Source of the DNA: Pseudomonas californiensis
GTDB lineage: Bacteria; Pseudomonadota; Gammaproteobacteria; Pseudomonadales; Pseudomonadaceae
Direction of reading: 5' to 3'
Length of the DNA: 64,000 nucleotides
NCBI RefSeq assembly: GCF_021147775.1
Contig: NZ_JAGTPK010000001.1
Location: 248,001-312,000, forward strand
Part shown: positions 18,835-28,590 of the stretch, piece after piece
How the letters are laid out: each line of letters starts with the position of its first letter
How positions within the stretch are numbered: the first letter of the stretch is position 1
Position numbers and translations under genes: made by a program
The notes under the pieces: generated by a model
Databases searched by the model: none
What the model was told of the DNA's origin: nothing
The model's input: only the letters and a program-made list of their open reading frames with translations

Positions 18835-20796
18835 ATGCTTAGAAATGCCCCTTTGAGTACGAAATTACTGCTTATTTTAATGTTTCCCCTGCTGGGCTTT
18901 CTGGCCTTCGCGGGGATTTTTGTCGCTGACAAAAGCGGGACGCTAGGCGCAATGAACCGCGCAGTGACCGCCACCAGCGCTGCACAGAAACTGAGCGATG
19001 TGGTGACCACCATCCAGCGCGAGCGCGGCGCCAGCGGTGTGTTCCTGGGCAGTAATGGCAAGTCCATGCAGGACAAGCTCAAGACTTTTCGCCAGGAAAC
19101 CGACAAAGCCGTCAGCGAGATGCGTGCGCAATCGAATGAAGATATCCCGCCGCCAGACAAGGTGCTTCGCGCCTTGAGTGATCTCATTGAGCTTCGCCAG
19201 AAGGTGGATTCGCTGGCGATCAACAATACCGAGTCCGGTACCCGTTTCACTGATCTCATCAAGGTCATGATCGGCTACACCTATTCGCTTGAAACCAGCA
19301 TTGATGACCCGACGATCCTGCGTGCCCTGAGTTCGCTCAACCAGTTCGTCGACATGAAGGAGCGCGCCGGTCGCGAGCGAGTCTTGCTGGGCCTGGCTTT
19401 CAACCAGAACCGTTTCGATGCGCCGTTGCTGTCACGTTTCAGTCGCAATATGGGTGAGTTCTCCGGGTACTTCGAAGCGTTTCAGCGCTGGGCGCCTGTG
19501 GCGTTCAAAAACAAGCTGGACGCCGTTCTGCAACAACCAGGATCACTGGAAGTGGCTCGCCTGCAACAACTCGGTTTCAACACGCCACTTGGCGATCCGC
19601 TCAATATCAAGCCTGAAGACTGGTTCAACCTTTCCACCAGCCGAATAGACTTGATGGCTCAGGTCGAGGCGGAATTGGGTCAGACGGTCGTGAGCCTGGC
19701 CAATGTCGAGCGCGACGATGCCCAGCGCAGTCTCTATGTGGCGATCACCACCGTTGTGCTGATGCTGATTGCTGTGCTCTGGCTGGCGTCAGTGATCATT
19801 CGTAATATCAAGATCGCCGTGGTCGACGTGAACCGCACCCTTGTGTCGCTCTCCACCCGTGACCTCACCGCCAGAACCACCTACACCGGCAAAGACGAGT
19901 TCGGCGAAATCTCGCGCAATCTGGACAACATGGCGCTGCAGATCAGTGAGGTGATCCGCGAGATCGGCAGCGCCACGGCGCAGGTCGCGACCGCCGCCGA
20001 GCAGTCTTCTGCCGTGGCGCTACAGACCAGCAACAACGTAGCGCAGCAGCGCCAGGGGACCGATCAGGTTGTCACCGCCATCAGCGAGATGAGCGCCACG
20101 GTCAAGGACGTCGCGCGCAGCACCACCGACGCCGCCGAAATGTCGCAGCGGGTCAATGCCAGCACCGTGCAGGGCAAGGCCGAAATCGAGAACACCATCA
20201 GCCTGATTCAAGGGCTTGAAGTCCAGGCCGAACAGACCGCGCGGATACTTGACGAATTGAAAGGCGAAAGTGATTCCATCTCTTCGGTTCTGGATGTGAT
20301 CCGCGGCGTTGCCGACCAGACCAACCTGCTGGCGCTGAACGCAGCCATCGAAGCCGCTCGCGCAGGCGAGCAGGGCCGTGGTTTCGCAGTAGTTGCTGAC
20401 GAAGTGCGAAATCTTGCGAAAAAGACGCAGGACTCCACCGTCAGCATCCAGAAGATGATTGCCAATCTGCAATCGGGCTCTGACCGCGCCGCCTCTTCCA
20501 TGCAGGAAACTCTCGGCAAGGCCCAGGCGGGCGCGAGCAATGTCGTCCGAGCGGGTGAGCTGCTGGAAGAAATCGCCGAAGGCATCGCGACAATCAGCGA
20601 CCGCAACATTCAGGTTGCTTCAGCGGCTGAAGAGCAGAGCCTGGTCGCCGAGGAGATTCACCGTAACGTCAACGACATCAACGCACTGGTTATCCAGGTC
20701 AGCGCCGGTGCCGAGCAGACAGCTGTGACCAGCCGTGAACTGGCTCGACTGGCCGAGCATCAGCAAGGGCTGGTCGGTCGATTCAAGGTGCTTTGA
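18835..20796 (+). CDS. Chemoreceptor with nitrate/nitrite-sensing NIT domain
   Basis: A 653-residue methyl-accepting chemotaxis protein. A first membrane span covers residues 10-30. A periplasmic helical domain follows with [20 protein letters not shown], the hallmark of the NIT domain that binds nitrate/nitrite. The second span is near 299-322, then HAMP ([20 protein letters not shown]), then a cytoplasmic signalling hairpin ([20 protein letters not shown]). ATG 18835 is preceded by GAGG at six bases; an ATG 12 bases earlier overlaps that site. The expected role is taxis to nitrate or nitrite, driven from a sigma-28 promoter. Confidence 0.87.
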   Translation: MLRNAPLSTKLLLILMFPLLGFLAFAGIFVADKSGTLGAMNRAVTATSAAQKLSDVVTTIQRERGASGVFLGSNGKSMQDKLKTFRQETDKAVSEMRAQSNEDIPPPDKVLRALSDLIELRQKVDSLAINNTESGTRFTDLIKVMIGYTYSLETSIDDPTILRALSSLNQFVDMKERAGRERVLLGLAFNQNRFDAPLLSRFSRNMGEFSGYFEAFQRWAPVAFKNKLDAVLQQPGSLEVARLQQLGFNTPLGDPLNIKPEDWFNLSTSRIDLMAQVEAELGQTVVSLANVERDDAQRSLYVAITTVVLMLIAVLWLASVIIRNIKIAVVDVNRTLVSLSTRDLTARTTYTGKDEFGEISRNLDNMALQISEVIREIGSATAQVATAAEQSSAVALQTSNNVAQQRQGTDQVVTAISEMSATVKDVARSTTDAAEMSQRVNASTVQGKAEIENTISLIQGLEVQAEQTARILDELKGESDSISSVLDVIRGVADQTNLLALNAAIEAARAGEQGRGFAVVADEVRNLAKKTQDSTVSIQKMIANLQSGSDRAASSMQETLGKAQAGASNVVRAGELLEEIAEGIATISDRNIQVASAAEEQSLVAEEIHRNVNDINALVIQVSAGAEQTAVTSRELARLAEHQQGLVGRFKVL

Positions 20797-21001
20797 CCTT
20801 CAGGGTTGGTCTGCTGTGCGGACTCGAACGCACCTGTCATGCCGGTAAACCTGACAGTGGTACAGATAACGAAGGTGTTGAGGTGCCTGGATTCTGAGGC
20901 ATCAACACAACACCGTTGGCGCGCCTGAGCAGACGAAGCGGGGAACGTCCCGCTGCGCCTGTACGTCTGACCCTTATCGACTCACTTGAAAGGACAGCGT
21001 A

Positions 21002-21301
21002 ATGGACAAGACGATTACCGTGGACCAACTGGCTACCACTGATCTTGAATCAATCACCGAGATATGGCTCGGCGGCACGCACACCCAGCTATGCCTGTGG
21101 CGTGGCGAGCAGGTCGTCACCCACGACATGCTCAGCGAGGGCACCCACGATCAGAATGCGCATCGCCTGTGCTTGCAGTTGGTCAACCCAGACGATCAGG
21201 CTGCGGTGGCAAGCGTAGAAGTCACGGTGCGCGAGCGGCTGGAAAAGATGGGACGGGAGGGCGAGTTTTATCCGGCTGAGGATGTAGACACTTATCAATA
21301 G
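21002..21301 (+). CDS. Hypothetical protein
   Basis: A 99-residue protein beginning MDKTITVDQLATTDLESITE after a good AAAGGAC ribosome site. It is mildly acidic, with predicted beta strands (EIWLGGTHTQLCLWRGEQVV) and a C-terminal helix; no signal peptide or membrane span. I do not recognise a family. It is transcribed alone between the NIT chemoreceptor and the convergent EamA exporter. Confidence 0.6.
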   Translation: MDKTITVDQLATTDLESITEIWLGGTHTQLCLWRGEQVVTHDMLSEGTHDQNAHRLCLQLVNPDDQAAVASVEVTVRERLEKMGREGEFYPAEDVDTYQ

Positions 21302-21378
21302 CCATTCTGATTGCACGCGACCTGTAGACGCTACGTCGGCACGGTTGCAGATGATCACTCCCTGACGCCGCTGGCGGA

Positions 21379-22407
21379 TCATTTTTCTGTTCCCAGGTCG
21401 CTGGCGGGAAGAGCGACATCTTGATGGCCGGGCGATCTGAGCGGGTGCGCCTCAGAAACCGAGTCGCGTGAGGCTGCTTCCGCTTGCCGGGCCTCGGCGC
21501 GCACCACCAGCCATATGCCCATCGCAGAAATCGCCATACCGCCCCCCATTTGCCAGGACAGCGGTTCATCGAACATCGCCCATGCCCACAGCAGGGTAAT
21601 CGGCGGGCTGAGGTACAGCACGCTGGCAACCCGGGTTGCGGTACTGCGGCGCAGGCAGATCCAGTACAGCCCATAGCCGCCCAGCGTCGACAGCACCACG
21701 GTCCACAAGACGCTTATGGCGAAACCTGCCGTGGCGACTGGCGCCAGACTGCTTTGACTGCCTTCGATGGCGGCGATGGCAAAGCTGGATACGAAACATT
21801 GCAGCCAGAGGTTGGGCAGCAGCCCCATCGACTGAGAGGTGCTGGCTCGTTTCTGCCACAACGTCGCGACGGCCAGTGACAGCATGCCCGCCACCGGCAA
21901 GCCGTAGGCCCACAGCGGCGCTTGGCCCAGCACGAGTGCGCCATCCGTCACCCATAGCACCCCGGCCAGCCCGATGATCAGCCCCAGCCACACTTGCCGG
22001 GACAATCGCTCGCCAAGGACCAGCGCAGCGATCAGTGCCATCCCCAGCGGCAGCAGGTCTGCGCATAACGCGGCGAGCCCGGCCGGGACACCAAGCTCAA
22101 TGCCGCGCGTCACCCCGATCAGGTAGCCCGCCATGGCGAGCAGCCCGATTCCCGCGTTTTTCAGCAGCACGGAAAACGGCGTCCTGAGCAACGGTTTGTA
22201 CACGAAAGGCAACAGCAGAAGGGAAACCACCACGCAGCGCCAGAACACCACCAACAATGCCGGGGCGTAGTCGATGGAAAACCGCGCACCAATAAAACCT
22301 GAACTCCATGCCAGCAAAAGGCCCGCCTCCAGCAAGGGCAGCGGCAGGGTGTGACGCCAGTTGCGGCGCGTCGTTTGGTTGTGTCGGTTCGGGATTGGCT
22401 GGCTCAT
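21379..22407 (-). CDS. EamA/DMT-family transporter
   Basis: A 342-residue inner-membrane protein with about ten hydrophobic helices arranged as two EamA repeats. The first repeat begins LLEAGLLLAWSSGFIGARFS and the second ends in SPPITLLWAWAMFDEPLSWQ, both typical of RhtA/YdcZ-like metabolite exporters. ATG 22407 is used; the TTG two codons upstream is a poor alternative. It is divergent from the LysR gene, a common pair in which the regulator controls the exporter. Substrate is unknown, likely an amino acid or similar metabolite. Confidence 0.82.
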   Translation of the reverse strand: MSQPIPNRHNQTTRRNWRHTLPLPLLEAGLLLAWSSGFIGARFSIDYAPALLVVFWRCVVVSLLLLPFVYKPLLRTPFSVLLKNAGIGLLAMAGYLIGVTRGIELGVPAGLAALCADLLPLGMALIAALVLGERLSRQVWLGLIIGLAGVLWVTDGALVLGQAPLWAYGLPVAGMLSLAVATLWQKRASTSQSMGLLPNLWLQCFVSSFAIAAIEGSQSSLAPVATAGFAISVLWTVVLSTLGGYGLYWICLRRSTATRVASVLYLSPPITLLWAWAMFDEPLSWQMGGGMAISAMGIWLVVRAEARQAEAASRDSVSEAHPLRSPGHQDVALPASDLGTEK

Positions 22408-22481
22408 TCCCAAAGGCTACGGATGTGGCGTAGTCTAATAAATCAAAATATTGTGCAGCAGTTGTTCATCAGGATTGAATC

Positions 22482-23336
22482 ATGCCCGCGATTCTCGACA
22501 TCGACCTGTTGCGTACCTTCCATGCCGTGGTGCGTATCGGGAAATTCAGCGCGGCAGCCGAGCAGTTGCATAAAAGCCCGGCTGCGGTGAGCGTTCACAT
22601 CCAGCGCCTTGAAGCGGTGGCGGGCGGTCGGCTGTTGAATCGAGATAACCAGTCCATCTCTCTCACCGTCCTGGGCAAGCGCCTGTTGGTCTCGACCGCC
22701 GAGCTGTTGCGCACCCACGATCAGGCGCTGGCCGATCTGCACGGCACCCACCTCGCCGGGCGCATCACGTTGGGGGTTCCTGACGAATACGCAGGGCACG
22801 TCATCCGCGACATCCTGCCAACGTTCACCGCTGCCTGGCCGAACGTGGTGCTGGAGCTCAAGACCGGGCCGAGCGTCGAACTCAAAGAACTGGTCCAGCG
22901 TGGCAAGTTGCAGACGGCAGTAGTAGCGCAGCCCAAGGGAGAGTTGGGGCCCAACACCCAATTGCTGACTTCGACCACGCCGGTCTGGGTCGGACCCACG
23001 AGCGCCGCCATGGGGCTCAATGACCCGCTGCCACTGGCCGTTCACGCCCTGCAGTGCCCTTACCGCGAGGCCATGATTGAATCGCTCAAAGCATCGGGCC
23101 GCCATTCGCGGATCGTGCTTGAAAGTGCTTCCAATCAAGCCGTCAAAGCGTGCGTAGAGGCGGGGCTGGCCGTCAGCCTGATCGACCGTGGCAAAGTCAC
23201 CGAGCGCATGCAAATCCTCGAAGGGCTGCCAGTCATTCCAGACCACGACATCGTCTTCGTGCGCAGCGCTGCGTCTCATGGGGATGAAGCCGTGGAGCTG
23301 CTGGCGCGTGCGATGCAACAGTCGTTTCGGTTATAG
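22482..23336 (+). CDS. LysR-family transcriptional regulator
   Basis: A 284-residue LysR-type regulator. The N-terminal winged helix-turn-helix reads DLLRTFHAVVRIGKFSAAAE and SPAAVSVHIQRLEAVAGGRL; the effector domain starts near residue 90 (GRITLGVPDEYAGHVIRDIL). It starts 74 bases from the divergent EamA exporter gene, so it probably binds in that gap and controls the exporter and itself in response to an exported compound. Confidence 0.85.
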   Translation: MPAILDIDLLRTFHAVVRIGKFSAAAEQLHKSPAAVSVHIQRLEAVAGGRLLNRDNQSISLTVLGKRLLVSTAELLRTHDQALADLHGTHLAGRITLGVPDEYAGHVIRDILPTFTAAWPNVVLELKTGPSVELKELVQRGKLQTAVVAQPKGELGPNTQLLTSTTPVWVGPTSAAMGLNDPLPLAVHALQCPYREAMIESLKASGRHSRIVLESASNQAVKACVEAGLAVSLIDRGKVTERMQILEGLPVIPDHDIVFVRSAASHGDEAVELLARAMQQSFRL

Positions 23337-23461
23337 GTGGGGTTGATGCTTACTACGCAGTTGCAGTCCGCACTTGGACAGACCAACTGTTGAATGTTGC
23401 CAGGCCTTGTCAGAGAGCGCTGAGCCGGCACTGAGGTTGATGAGCCCCACGCAGGCTGCCA

Positions 23462-23489
23462 ACAAAAAAGAGCCCATCTGGGCTCTTAT
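23462..23489 (-). terminator. Intrinsic terminator of the mvaT-like gene
   Basis: Read on the minus strand, AAGAGCCCA pairs with TGGGCTCTT and a T6 run follows. It lies just after the stop of the H-NS-family gene. Confidence 0.8.
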
Positions 23490-23503
23490 CACGGGAAACG
23501 GCG

Positions 23504-23869
23504 TTACTTGTTCAACCAACTCTCAACCACGTCGCCACCGTGTTCTGCTTTCCACTCCTTCAGGGCTTTGTGATTGCCACCTTTGGTCTCGATGACTTCA
23601 CCGGTATGCGGGTTTTTGTACACCTTGAGATCACGTGGTTTACGTGTACTCACAGGCTTATCAGCCACCTGGCGTCGGGCTGAGGTCTGTGGGTCCAGAA
23701 TGTTGACGATGTGCTTCAGGCTGAAACCATAATGCTCAAGAAGCTTGCGTAGCTTCGTCTCGAATTCGATTTCTTTCTTCAGCCCCTCATCACCCTTCAT
23801 CGTTTCCAGGGCTTTGAGCTGCTCGGCGAGGTGCTTTTCCAGCTGACGATATTCTGAGAGTTTGGACAT
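23504..23869 (-). CDS. MvaT/MvaU-type H-NS-family nucleoid protein
   Basis: A 121-residue protein matching the MvaT plan: an N-terminal coiled-coil oligomerisation part (residues 1-60, MSKLSEYRQLEKHLAEQLKA), then a basic linker and a DNA-binding C-terminal domain with KPRDLKVYKNPHTGEVIETKG and HKALKEWKAEHG. These proteins silence A+T-rich, often foreign, DNA. It sits at the edge of the decayed accessory region, so it could be the core paralogue or one carried by an element. A perfect palindrome lies in its upstream region. Confidence 0.85.
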   Translation of the reverse strand: MSKLSEYRQLEKHLAEQLKALETMKGDEGLKKEIEFETKLRKLLEHYGFSLKHIVNILDPQTSARRQVADKPVSTRKPRDLKVYKNPHTGEVIETKGGNHKALKEWKAEHGGDVVESWLNK

Positions 23870-23909
23870 GGTGTTTCCCTGATGTATGGCTGTGTACTTA
23901 TAAGATGAA

Positions 23910-23923
23910 TGTACCCGGGTACA
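23910..23923. promoter_or_regulatory. Perfect 14-bp palindrome upstream of the mvaT-like gene
   Basis: TGTACCCGGGTACA is self-complementary and lies 41-54 bases upstream of the start codon, where a promoter-proximal operator would be expected. I cannot name the protein. The rest of 23870-24139 is A+T-rich without a recognisable gene. Confidence 0.5.
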
Positions 23924-24139
23924 AGTTCAGCGCTATTTCGGCGATGAGTCGTTTTGTTGGTGTGGACCTGGTCCGGAGAGATCTTTTTTGGGAAGCATGG
24001 AAGATTTTAAAAGGCATCAAGGCAAAAGTCTTAGCAAATGGCTAAAAGTGAAAATAATGAGCCACTTCGTAGGTCGTCCAAGCGAAAATTCAATAAAGTG
24101 CCGCTCGTCTAGTGTCCGCCGTGAGAGCAGCAGGGCGGT

Positions 24140-24724
24140 GTGGACTTTACTGAAGTAACGGCTCCAGCATTACTCAAGGGAATAAGTCATGAGGGTTCAA
24201 CACCCGCTTCCCATATCGTCAGAACAGGCCCAGGCACTGTTCACGCAGATCTTTCCGGTCAACCTGAAGCTAACCAGAGCATCGTTATGCAACCGGACGG
24301 CAAGATACTGGTTGGAGGTTATAGCAACTACTTGTCTTGGGGCTATCCCGGCGCGCCAGGCGATGAAAGCTACGGCTATGAACATAACCATTCCGTTATC
24401 CGCCTGAACGCAGACGGGTTCCGCTACGAGCTTTTCCGACTTCATAGAAGGCTTCACGGTTGACGACAGGATCGACGTGTCCGCCTTCGGCTACACCTGT
24501 TTCGGAGATGGCACCGGCCACACGATTGCGCGGGCCTACAACCAGAAACTGAACCGCACGTATCTGACAAATTCGGAAGCAGACGCCAAGGCTATTCGTT
24601 TCAGGTCGCCATGGTCGGTGACTGGAGAGAGAGCTTTTACGAACGGAACGTGATTTTTGCTCAAACCGAGGTAGCGCTCGTTGGTGTCGCGCCAGACGTC
24701 GATCCGGCTTATCTGTTGGGCTGA
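24140..24724 (+). pseudogene. Remnant of a delta-60-repeat / RTX-type secreted protein
   Basis: Three pieces in alternating frames together read like the end of a large secreted calcium-binding protein. The first holds a delta-60 repeat (IVMQPDGKILVGG, then HSVIRLNADG). From about 24432 the next frame reads FSDFIEGFTVDDRIDVSAFG and NRTYLTNSEADAK, a serralysin-like C-terminal pattern. Near 24592 the first frame resumes with FQVAMVGDWRESFYERN and runs to a stop at 24722 after PDVDPAYLLG. The N-terminal bulk is missing and at least two frame breaks are present, so it is dead. The 323 bases that follow, to 25047, hold nothing I can support. Confidence 0.72.
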
Positions 24725-25047
24725 TCAGATGATCCCTGTTCGCTGGGTTGTCTGGGCAGTGGAAAGGGTGCGGGCGTCGGTATGAAACGTTTTTCAATAT
24801 CGGCGCCATCCGGCTATCCGATCATTCGCTGACAGCCGTCAATCTATGAGCAATGTACATTCTCGGCAATTCGCCACGCCAGCCAACAGGGGGCTGAGGC
24901 GCCGGCCATTGAGGTTACGCCCAGCTCAAGCGTGGCCTTGTAGCCGCCCAGATCCACGTAGCATTTTCGCAAATGCGGAACGTCGAACTTCCGTTACCGA
25001 CCCATAGCGGACTCCGATCAGTGCTATCTAACTCAATTGTTATTGCT

Positions 25048-26016
25048 TTAGAAACGAGCAAACCGCTGTCGATACTGAGCAGGGGTTAACTCGGTCAGCT
25101 CCTTGAACATTCTTCGAAGGTTTGAATCACTGCTGAAGCCGAGCTCATCACTAATAGTTTTGATGGGGGCAGAGGTTAAGGTCAGGCGTTCGCTAACCTG
25201 GCTCAACTTGACGCGACGCGCATATGTAGCCACTGAGGTGCCTGTTTGATCTCTGACTCTGCGAGCCAGTGTTCGCTCGGTCATTCCCAGTTCATCCGCG
25301 AGGGCACGGACGGTGATCCGTTCAGCTGACAATCCTTGCACTAGTGTATGCAGTCTGCGCAGCAGTGGATTGGGCTGCTCGATCAGGCTGAGGGCCTGAA
25401 AGGCATCGTGCGACAGGGTTGGACGCGCAAGCACCATTAGCCGGTTGAGGTCGTGGAGGATCGTTGCACTCAAGTACCGCTCGATCAGCGCTTGAGCAAG
25501 TGGCAAGTAGCCGTTTACGCCACTGGCAGTGCCCGTGCGCTCAGTAAACACACAGTTCTGCTCGTACTGCCAGCGCACCTTGGGATAGCGCTGAAGCAAA
25601 GCATCCGCTAGCCACCAAGTTGCTGTCGCGGGCTGTCCATCGAGGCGGCCACTTGCGGCAGCCAGGCAGACTCCAGTGCAATAGCTCCACACACGACAGC
25701 GCTTGCCAAGCTTTGCCAGGATAGCCAAAAGCGAGGCATTACTATCCAGGGTCGCTTCCACTTGCTGTGTTGACTCTGCCCAGAAGCCGGGAATCAGCAC
25801 TGCATCCAGTGCCAGCTCTGTTATGCAGTGGTTGGCGGTCAGCACTAGGTCATGAGCGCAACTCACCGAGCCGCTCTGCTCGGCGATGAAGTACGTTTCG
25901 AATAGCGAGGTTCCGGTTCGTCGGTTCGCTGCGTGGAGCATATCCACGAAGGCTAGAAGACCTGCGGGCATGCAGCCTGGGAAGAGCAGGAGACCAATTC
26001 GTAGTTTGACAGGCAT
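25048..26016 (-). CDS. GlxA-type AraC-family transcriptional regulator
   Basis: About 322 residues if started at the ATG at 26016 (MPVKLRIGLLLFPGCMPAGL); an in-frame ATG at 26052 adds 12 residues, and neither has a clear ribosome site. The N-terminal two thirds is a DJ-1/PfpI-like amidase fold (VWSYCTGVCLAAASGRLDG with the elbow cysteine). The C-terminal 100 residues carry two helix-turn-helix motifs (VRALADELGMTERTLARRVR; ISDELGFSSDSNLRRMFKEL). Regulators of this kind often respond to amines or amino acids. It is divergent from the metallo-hydrolase gene and probably controls it. Confidence 0.83.
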   Translation of the reverse strand: MPVKLRIGLLLFPGCMPAGLLAFVDMLHAANRRTGTSLFETYFIAEQSGSVSCAHDLVLTANHCITELALDAVLIPGFWAESTQQVEATLDSNASLLAILAKLGKRCRVWSYCTGVCLAAASGRLDGQPATATWWLADALLQRYPKVRWQYEQNCVFTERTGTASGVNGYLPLAQALIERYLSATILHDLNRLMVLARPTLSHDAFQALSLIEQPNPLLRRLHTLVQGLSAERITVRALADELGMTERTLARRVRDQTGTSVATYARRVKLSQVSERLTLTSAPIKTISDELGFSSDSNLRRMFKELTELTPAQYRQRFARF

Positions 26017-26105
26017 GGCTGGAAATGAATTCTTTATGTCATGTCCTGCCATTATGGGCCATGCCTCATCTCGGCACCATAGGCCATCACCTGAGGAGGT
26101 TCATG

Positions 26106-26882
26106 ATGAAAATTCGGCAGATCCGCAATGCTACGATCATTCTCGAGTTCGGCGAATACCGTGTGCTGGTTGACCCGATGCTAGCTAGCAAAGGAGCTTT
26201 GCCCTCGCTGAGGATCTTTACGGGCAGGCAGAGAAATCCGACCGTCGAGCTGCCAATAGGAACTCGCGAAGTGCTGGAGTCTGTCACCCATTGTTTAATC
26301 ACTCATTGCCAAAAAGGCCACTTCGACCACTTGGACAGAGCGGCTACGCGTTGGTTGAGAAAGCGGCAGATTCCAGTTATCTGTACACAACATGATGCGT
26401 CCCACTTGGCCAGGCTCGGCTTGAACGTGCAGCCCTTACCGGAGGGGCATCAGGAACCGAAGCCTTTCCTGGGCGGAGCAATCCGCACGGTGCGCTGCAC
26501 ACATGGTGAGGGAGTGATTGGCCGACTAATGGAACACGGTGTCGGCTATCTAATTGAGCTGCCTGGTGAGCCGAGTCTGTACCTGTCCGGCGATACAATT
26601 CTGACCTCTGCCATACGTGACTTCGTGCTTAAACATCAGCCGCAGGTGAGCGTGGTTCCTGCTGGCGGGGCGCGCTTCGACATGGGTGGCGACGTCATCA
26701 TGGGAGTAAACGATGTGCTCGAATTCACTCGCCTGTGCGCCGGGACTGTCATTGCGAACCATCTGGAAGCGATCAATCACTGTCCCGTCACCCGGGTGGG
26801 GCTGGCGAGCGCAGCCGCTGAGGCAGGTACTGTCAGTCGATTGCTGATTCCCGCCGACGGGCAGTTACTGGCGCTTGCGTAG
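26106..26882 (+). CDS. Metallo-beta-lactamase-fold hydrolase with altered metal motif
   Basis: A 258-residue UlaG-like MBL-fold protein. The strand MKIRQIRNATIILEFGEYRVLVDPM and the later LYLSGDTI and VIANHLEAINHC segments fit the fold. The usual THxHxDH metal motif reads T-H-C-Q-K-G-H-F-D-H (residues 66-75), so the first histidine sits three positions too early while the HxDH part is intact. ATG 26106 follows GAGGAGG; ATG 26103 is possible. Its gene faces the GlxA-type regulator across about 90 bases. Substrate unknown. Confidence 0.78.
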   Translation: MKIRQIRNATIILEFGEYRVLVDPMLASKGALPSLRIFTGRQRNPTVELPIGTREVLESVTHCLITHCQKGHFDHLDRAATRWLRKRQIPVICTQHDASHLARLGLNVQPLPEGHQEPKPFLGGAIRTVRCTHGEGVIGRLMEHGVGYLIELPGEPSLYLSGDTILTSAIRDFVLKHQPQVSVVPAGGARFDMGGDVIMGVNDVLEFTRLCAGTVIANHLEAINHCPVTRVGLASAAAEAGTVSRLLIPADGQLLALA

Positions 26883-27342
26883 GCACAGCAATCAGAGTCG
26901 ATCGCGTGCGATTGGGCGCGGGAGCTGGCTATTCGGCAGGGGCTACGAAGCGGAAAACGCGCTGCGGCGATCATGGGCCTCATCTAGGGTGGGCTGCTGA
27001 ATCGCTATAATCAGTAAACTGAGAAAGCCTATGCCGCGATGGTAGAAACAAGTATCTGCCTTTCGCCCGATCTGAAATTCAATGGGATTGGGACGGCTTT
27101 GTGCACAGATTTATTCCAGCTTTTGGGGCAGCATTCGCTGCATCGCGCTAGCAAGTATCGTCCTTCCAAGCGACCGGTCAAATGCATTGCAAAAAAGTGG
27201 TTTACCGAGATTGGGTTTTTGATAAATAGGGGATCGCTGGTGACGAATTGTTGAGCGCGGTATGGCTCTAAAAGCGTCTGCAAACACCACAAAGTCTTCG
27301 TGAAAGCTTGTAAGTATCAATGCTGGCGAACCTACCAGGTGT
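26883..27342. other. 460-bp stretch without a supported gene
   Basis: Short overlapping frames occur on both strands (27039-27254 plus, 27029-27292 minus) but none has a ribosome site or family resemblance. Composition is more A+T-rich than the flanks. It may be decayed mobile-element DNA in keeping with the nearby integrase and IS scars. Confidence 0.5.
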
Positions 27343-28491
27343 TTATGGTACGAGCTCAAGTTTGAGATCCTTGCTATGTACCACTGCAGATAATGCTCGC
27401 ATGCTGTTCGCCAGAAGTGCCTCGCTGCGGTATGTCGAAGCGACCACGCTGTTACTCGCAGCAGCCAGTGTCTGCTGTACATAATGTTCAGCCAGGTTCA
27501 GGTCTCCATTCAAAAACACTCGCAGGGCCGAACAGCGTGGGCGCAGCCAAGGGCAATACCAGTCAAGATCGCTATTCGCCCAGTCGTCCCACAAATGCTT
27601 TGCGTCCTGATTCAGATACGCCCGGACGAAAGCGAACTCAACGCGCAATAGAGTGATCTGTGTGCCCATACCATCGAGTGCCTGCGCATGCTCCTGCAAC
27701 AACGCCTCCAGATCCCGCTCCAGTTGTATTGCCGCCTTGAAGTTACCTTGGTTTAGCAAGGCGCTAAGCCGATAGCTTATGGCAATCAACGGTTGAGGCA
27801 TCGCTCCTTGGGACAACTGTGCGATATCGGCATCTGGCACTTGCTCACAGGGCACTCCTGCAACTGACATCGCCATCACGCGCATCGGAGCCAGTTCTGC
27901 TCGCAGGTCATCGCGATGAAGCCACCAGGCAATGAGAAGTGAACCGTCGCTAGGCAGAATGCGGGAGGTCGGCACCAGATTGGCAAATGCCATGCTCAGG
28001 TTAAGCACGGCAAACGCGAGGAAGAACGCTGACATCAGCCCTTGGGTGAGCCAGCCGAATCCCCCTGATATCAGGCCTGTGAGCAAGTTGGCCAAGGGCC
28101 CCATCAGTACCAGCCACAGCATCTGCTTGCGCAGGGGAAGCTGCCGGTTGACCGCCGCCATTACGTAACCGCCCAATCGACGACCCTTGAGCTGTGGCGA
28201 CCAGCGAATCTTCCAATCCCGGCGTCGCACCTGAACCTCGACAGCGGCAAAGCGCATCATCAAGACCGGCATGCGGTGCAGCCTGGCGCCAATGTAATGA
28301 CCGCCTTCATGCACCACTATGGCTATGACACCTAACCCCGACGCCAATATCATTGACGAAAACGGTTGTAAATCGGAGCGCAGGTGCAACCCCAAAATCA
28401 ATCCCGCGCCCATCCAGCCCGCCAGCCCCAAAAACATCTGCAGAAGGCGCATGAGGCTATGGAGAACGAACTGCGTTTTGCTAACTTCCAT
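27343..28491 (-). CDS. M50-like membrane metalloprotease with C-terminal helical domain
   Basis: A 382-residue protein with an N-terminal membrane half and a soluble C-terminal half. Residues 50-70 contain VVHEGGHYIGARLH, an HExxH zinc site (His61, Glu62, His65) inside a membrane helix. Around residue 171 NLVPTSRILPSDG resembles the NxxPxxxLDG third-ligand motif of site-2-protease/SpoIVFB-type enzymes, with Asp182 as ligand. Residues 220-382 are helical and TPR-like. It should cleave a membrane or membrane-proximal substrate. AAGGAAGG precedes the ATG. It lies in the accessory region, with a small phosphatase gene about 100 bases upstream. Confidence 0.72.
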   Translation of the reverse strand: MEVSKTQFVLHSLMRLLQMFLGLAGWMGAGLILGLHLRSDLQPFSSMILASGLGVIAIVVHEGGHYIGARLHRMPVLMMRFAAVEVQVRRRDWKIRWSPQLKGRRLGGYVMAAVNRQLPLRKQMLWLVLMGPLANLLTGLISGGFGWLTQGLMSAFFLAFAVLNLSMAFANLVPTSRILPSDGSLLIAWWLHRDDLRAELAPMRVMAMSVAGVPCEQVPDADIAQLSQGAMPQPLIAISYRLSALLNQGNFKAAIQLERDLEALLQEHAQALDGMGTQITLLRVEFAFVRAYLNQDAKHLWDDWANSDLDWYCPWLRPRCSALRVFLNGDLNLAEHYVQQTLAAASNSVVASTYRSEALLANSMRALSAVVHSKDLKLELVP

Positions 28492-28590
28492 TACATCCTT
28501 CCTTGGGGTTGCGCGACATTATCATCGACTGCGCTGCCACCCAAGTATGCCTGTGGCCGTGCTCAAGGAGGCATTCCATGGGTGTTGAGG

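Noticed and set aside
20812..20836. tRNA-like T-arm text (GTTCGAGTCC on the minus strand) after the NIT chemoreceptor gene
   Set aside because: The supposed T-stem does not pair with a seven-base loop and no other cloverleaf arms are found nearby; it is better explained as a small hairpin.
24396..24809. 137-codon minus-strand frame over the RTX relic
   Set aside because: The opposite strand shows clear, if broken, homology to a secreted protein; this frame is a by-product.
27039..27254. 71-codon plus-strand frame in the accessory region
   Set aside because: It overlaps equally long frames on the other strand, has no ribosome site and no recognisable motif.
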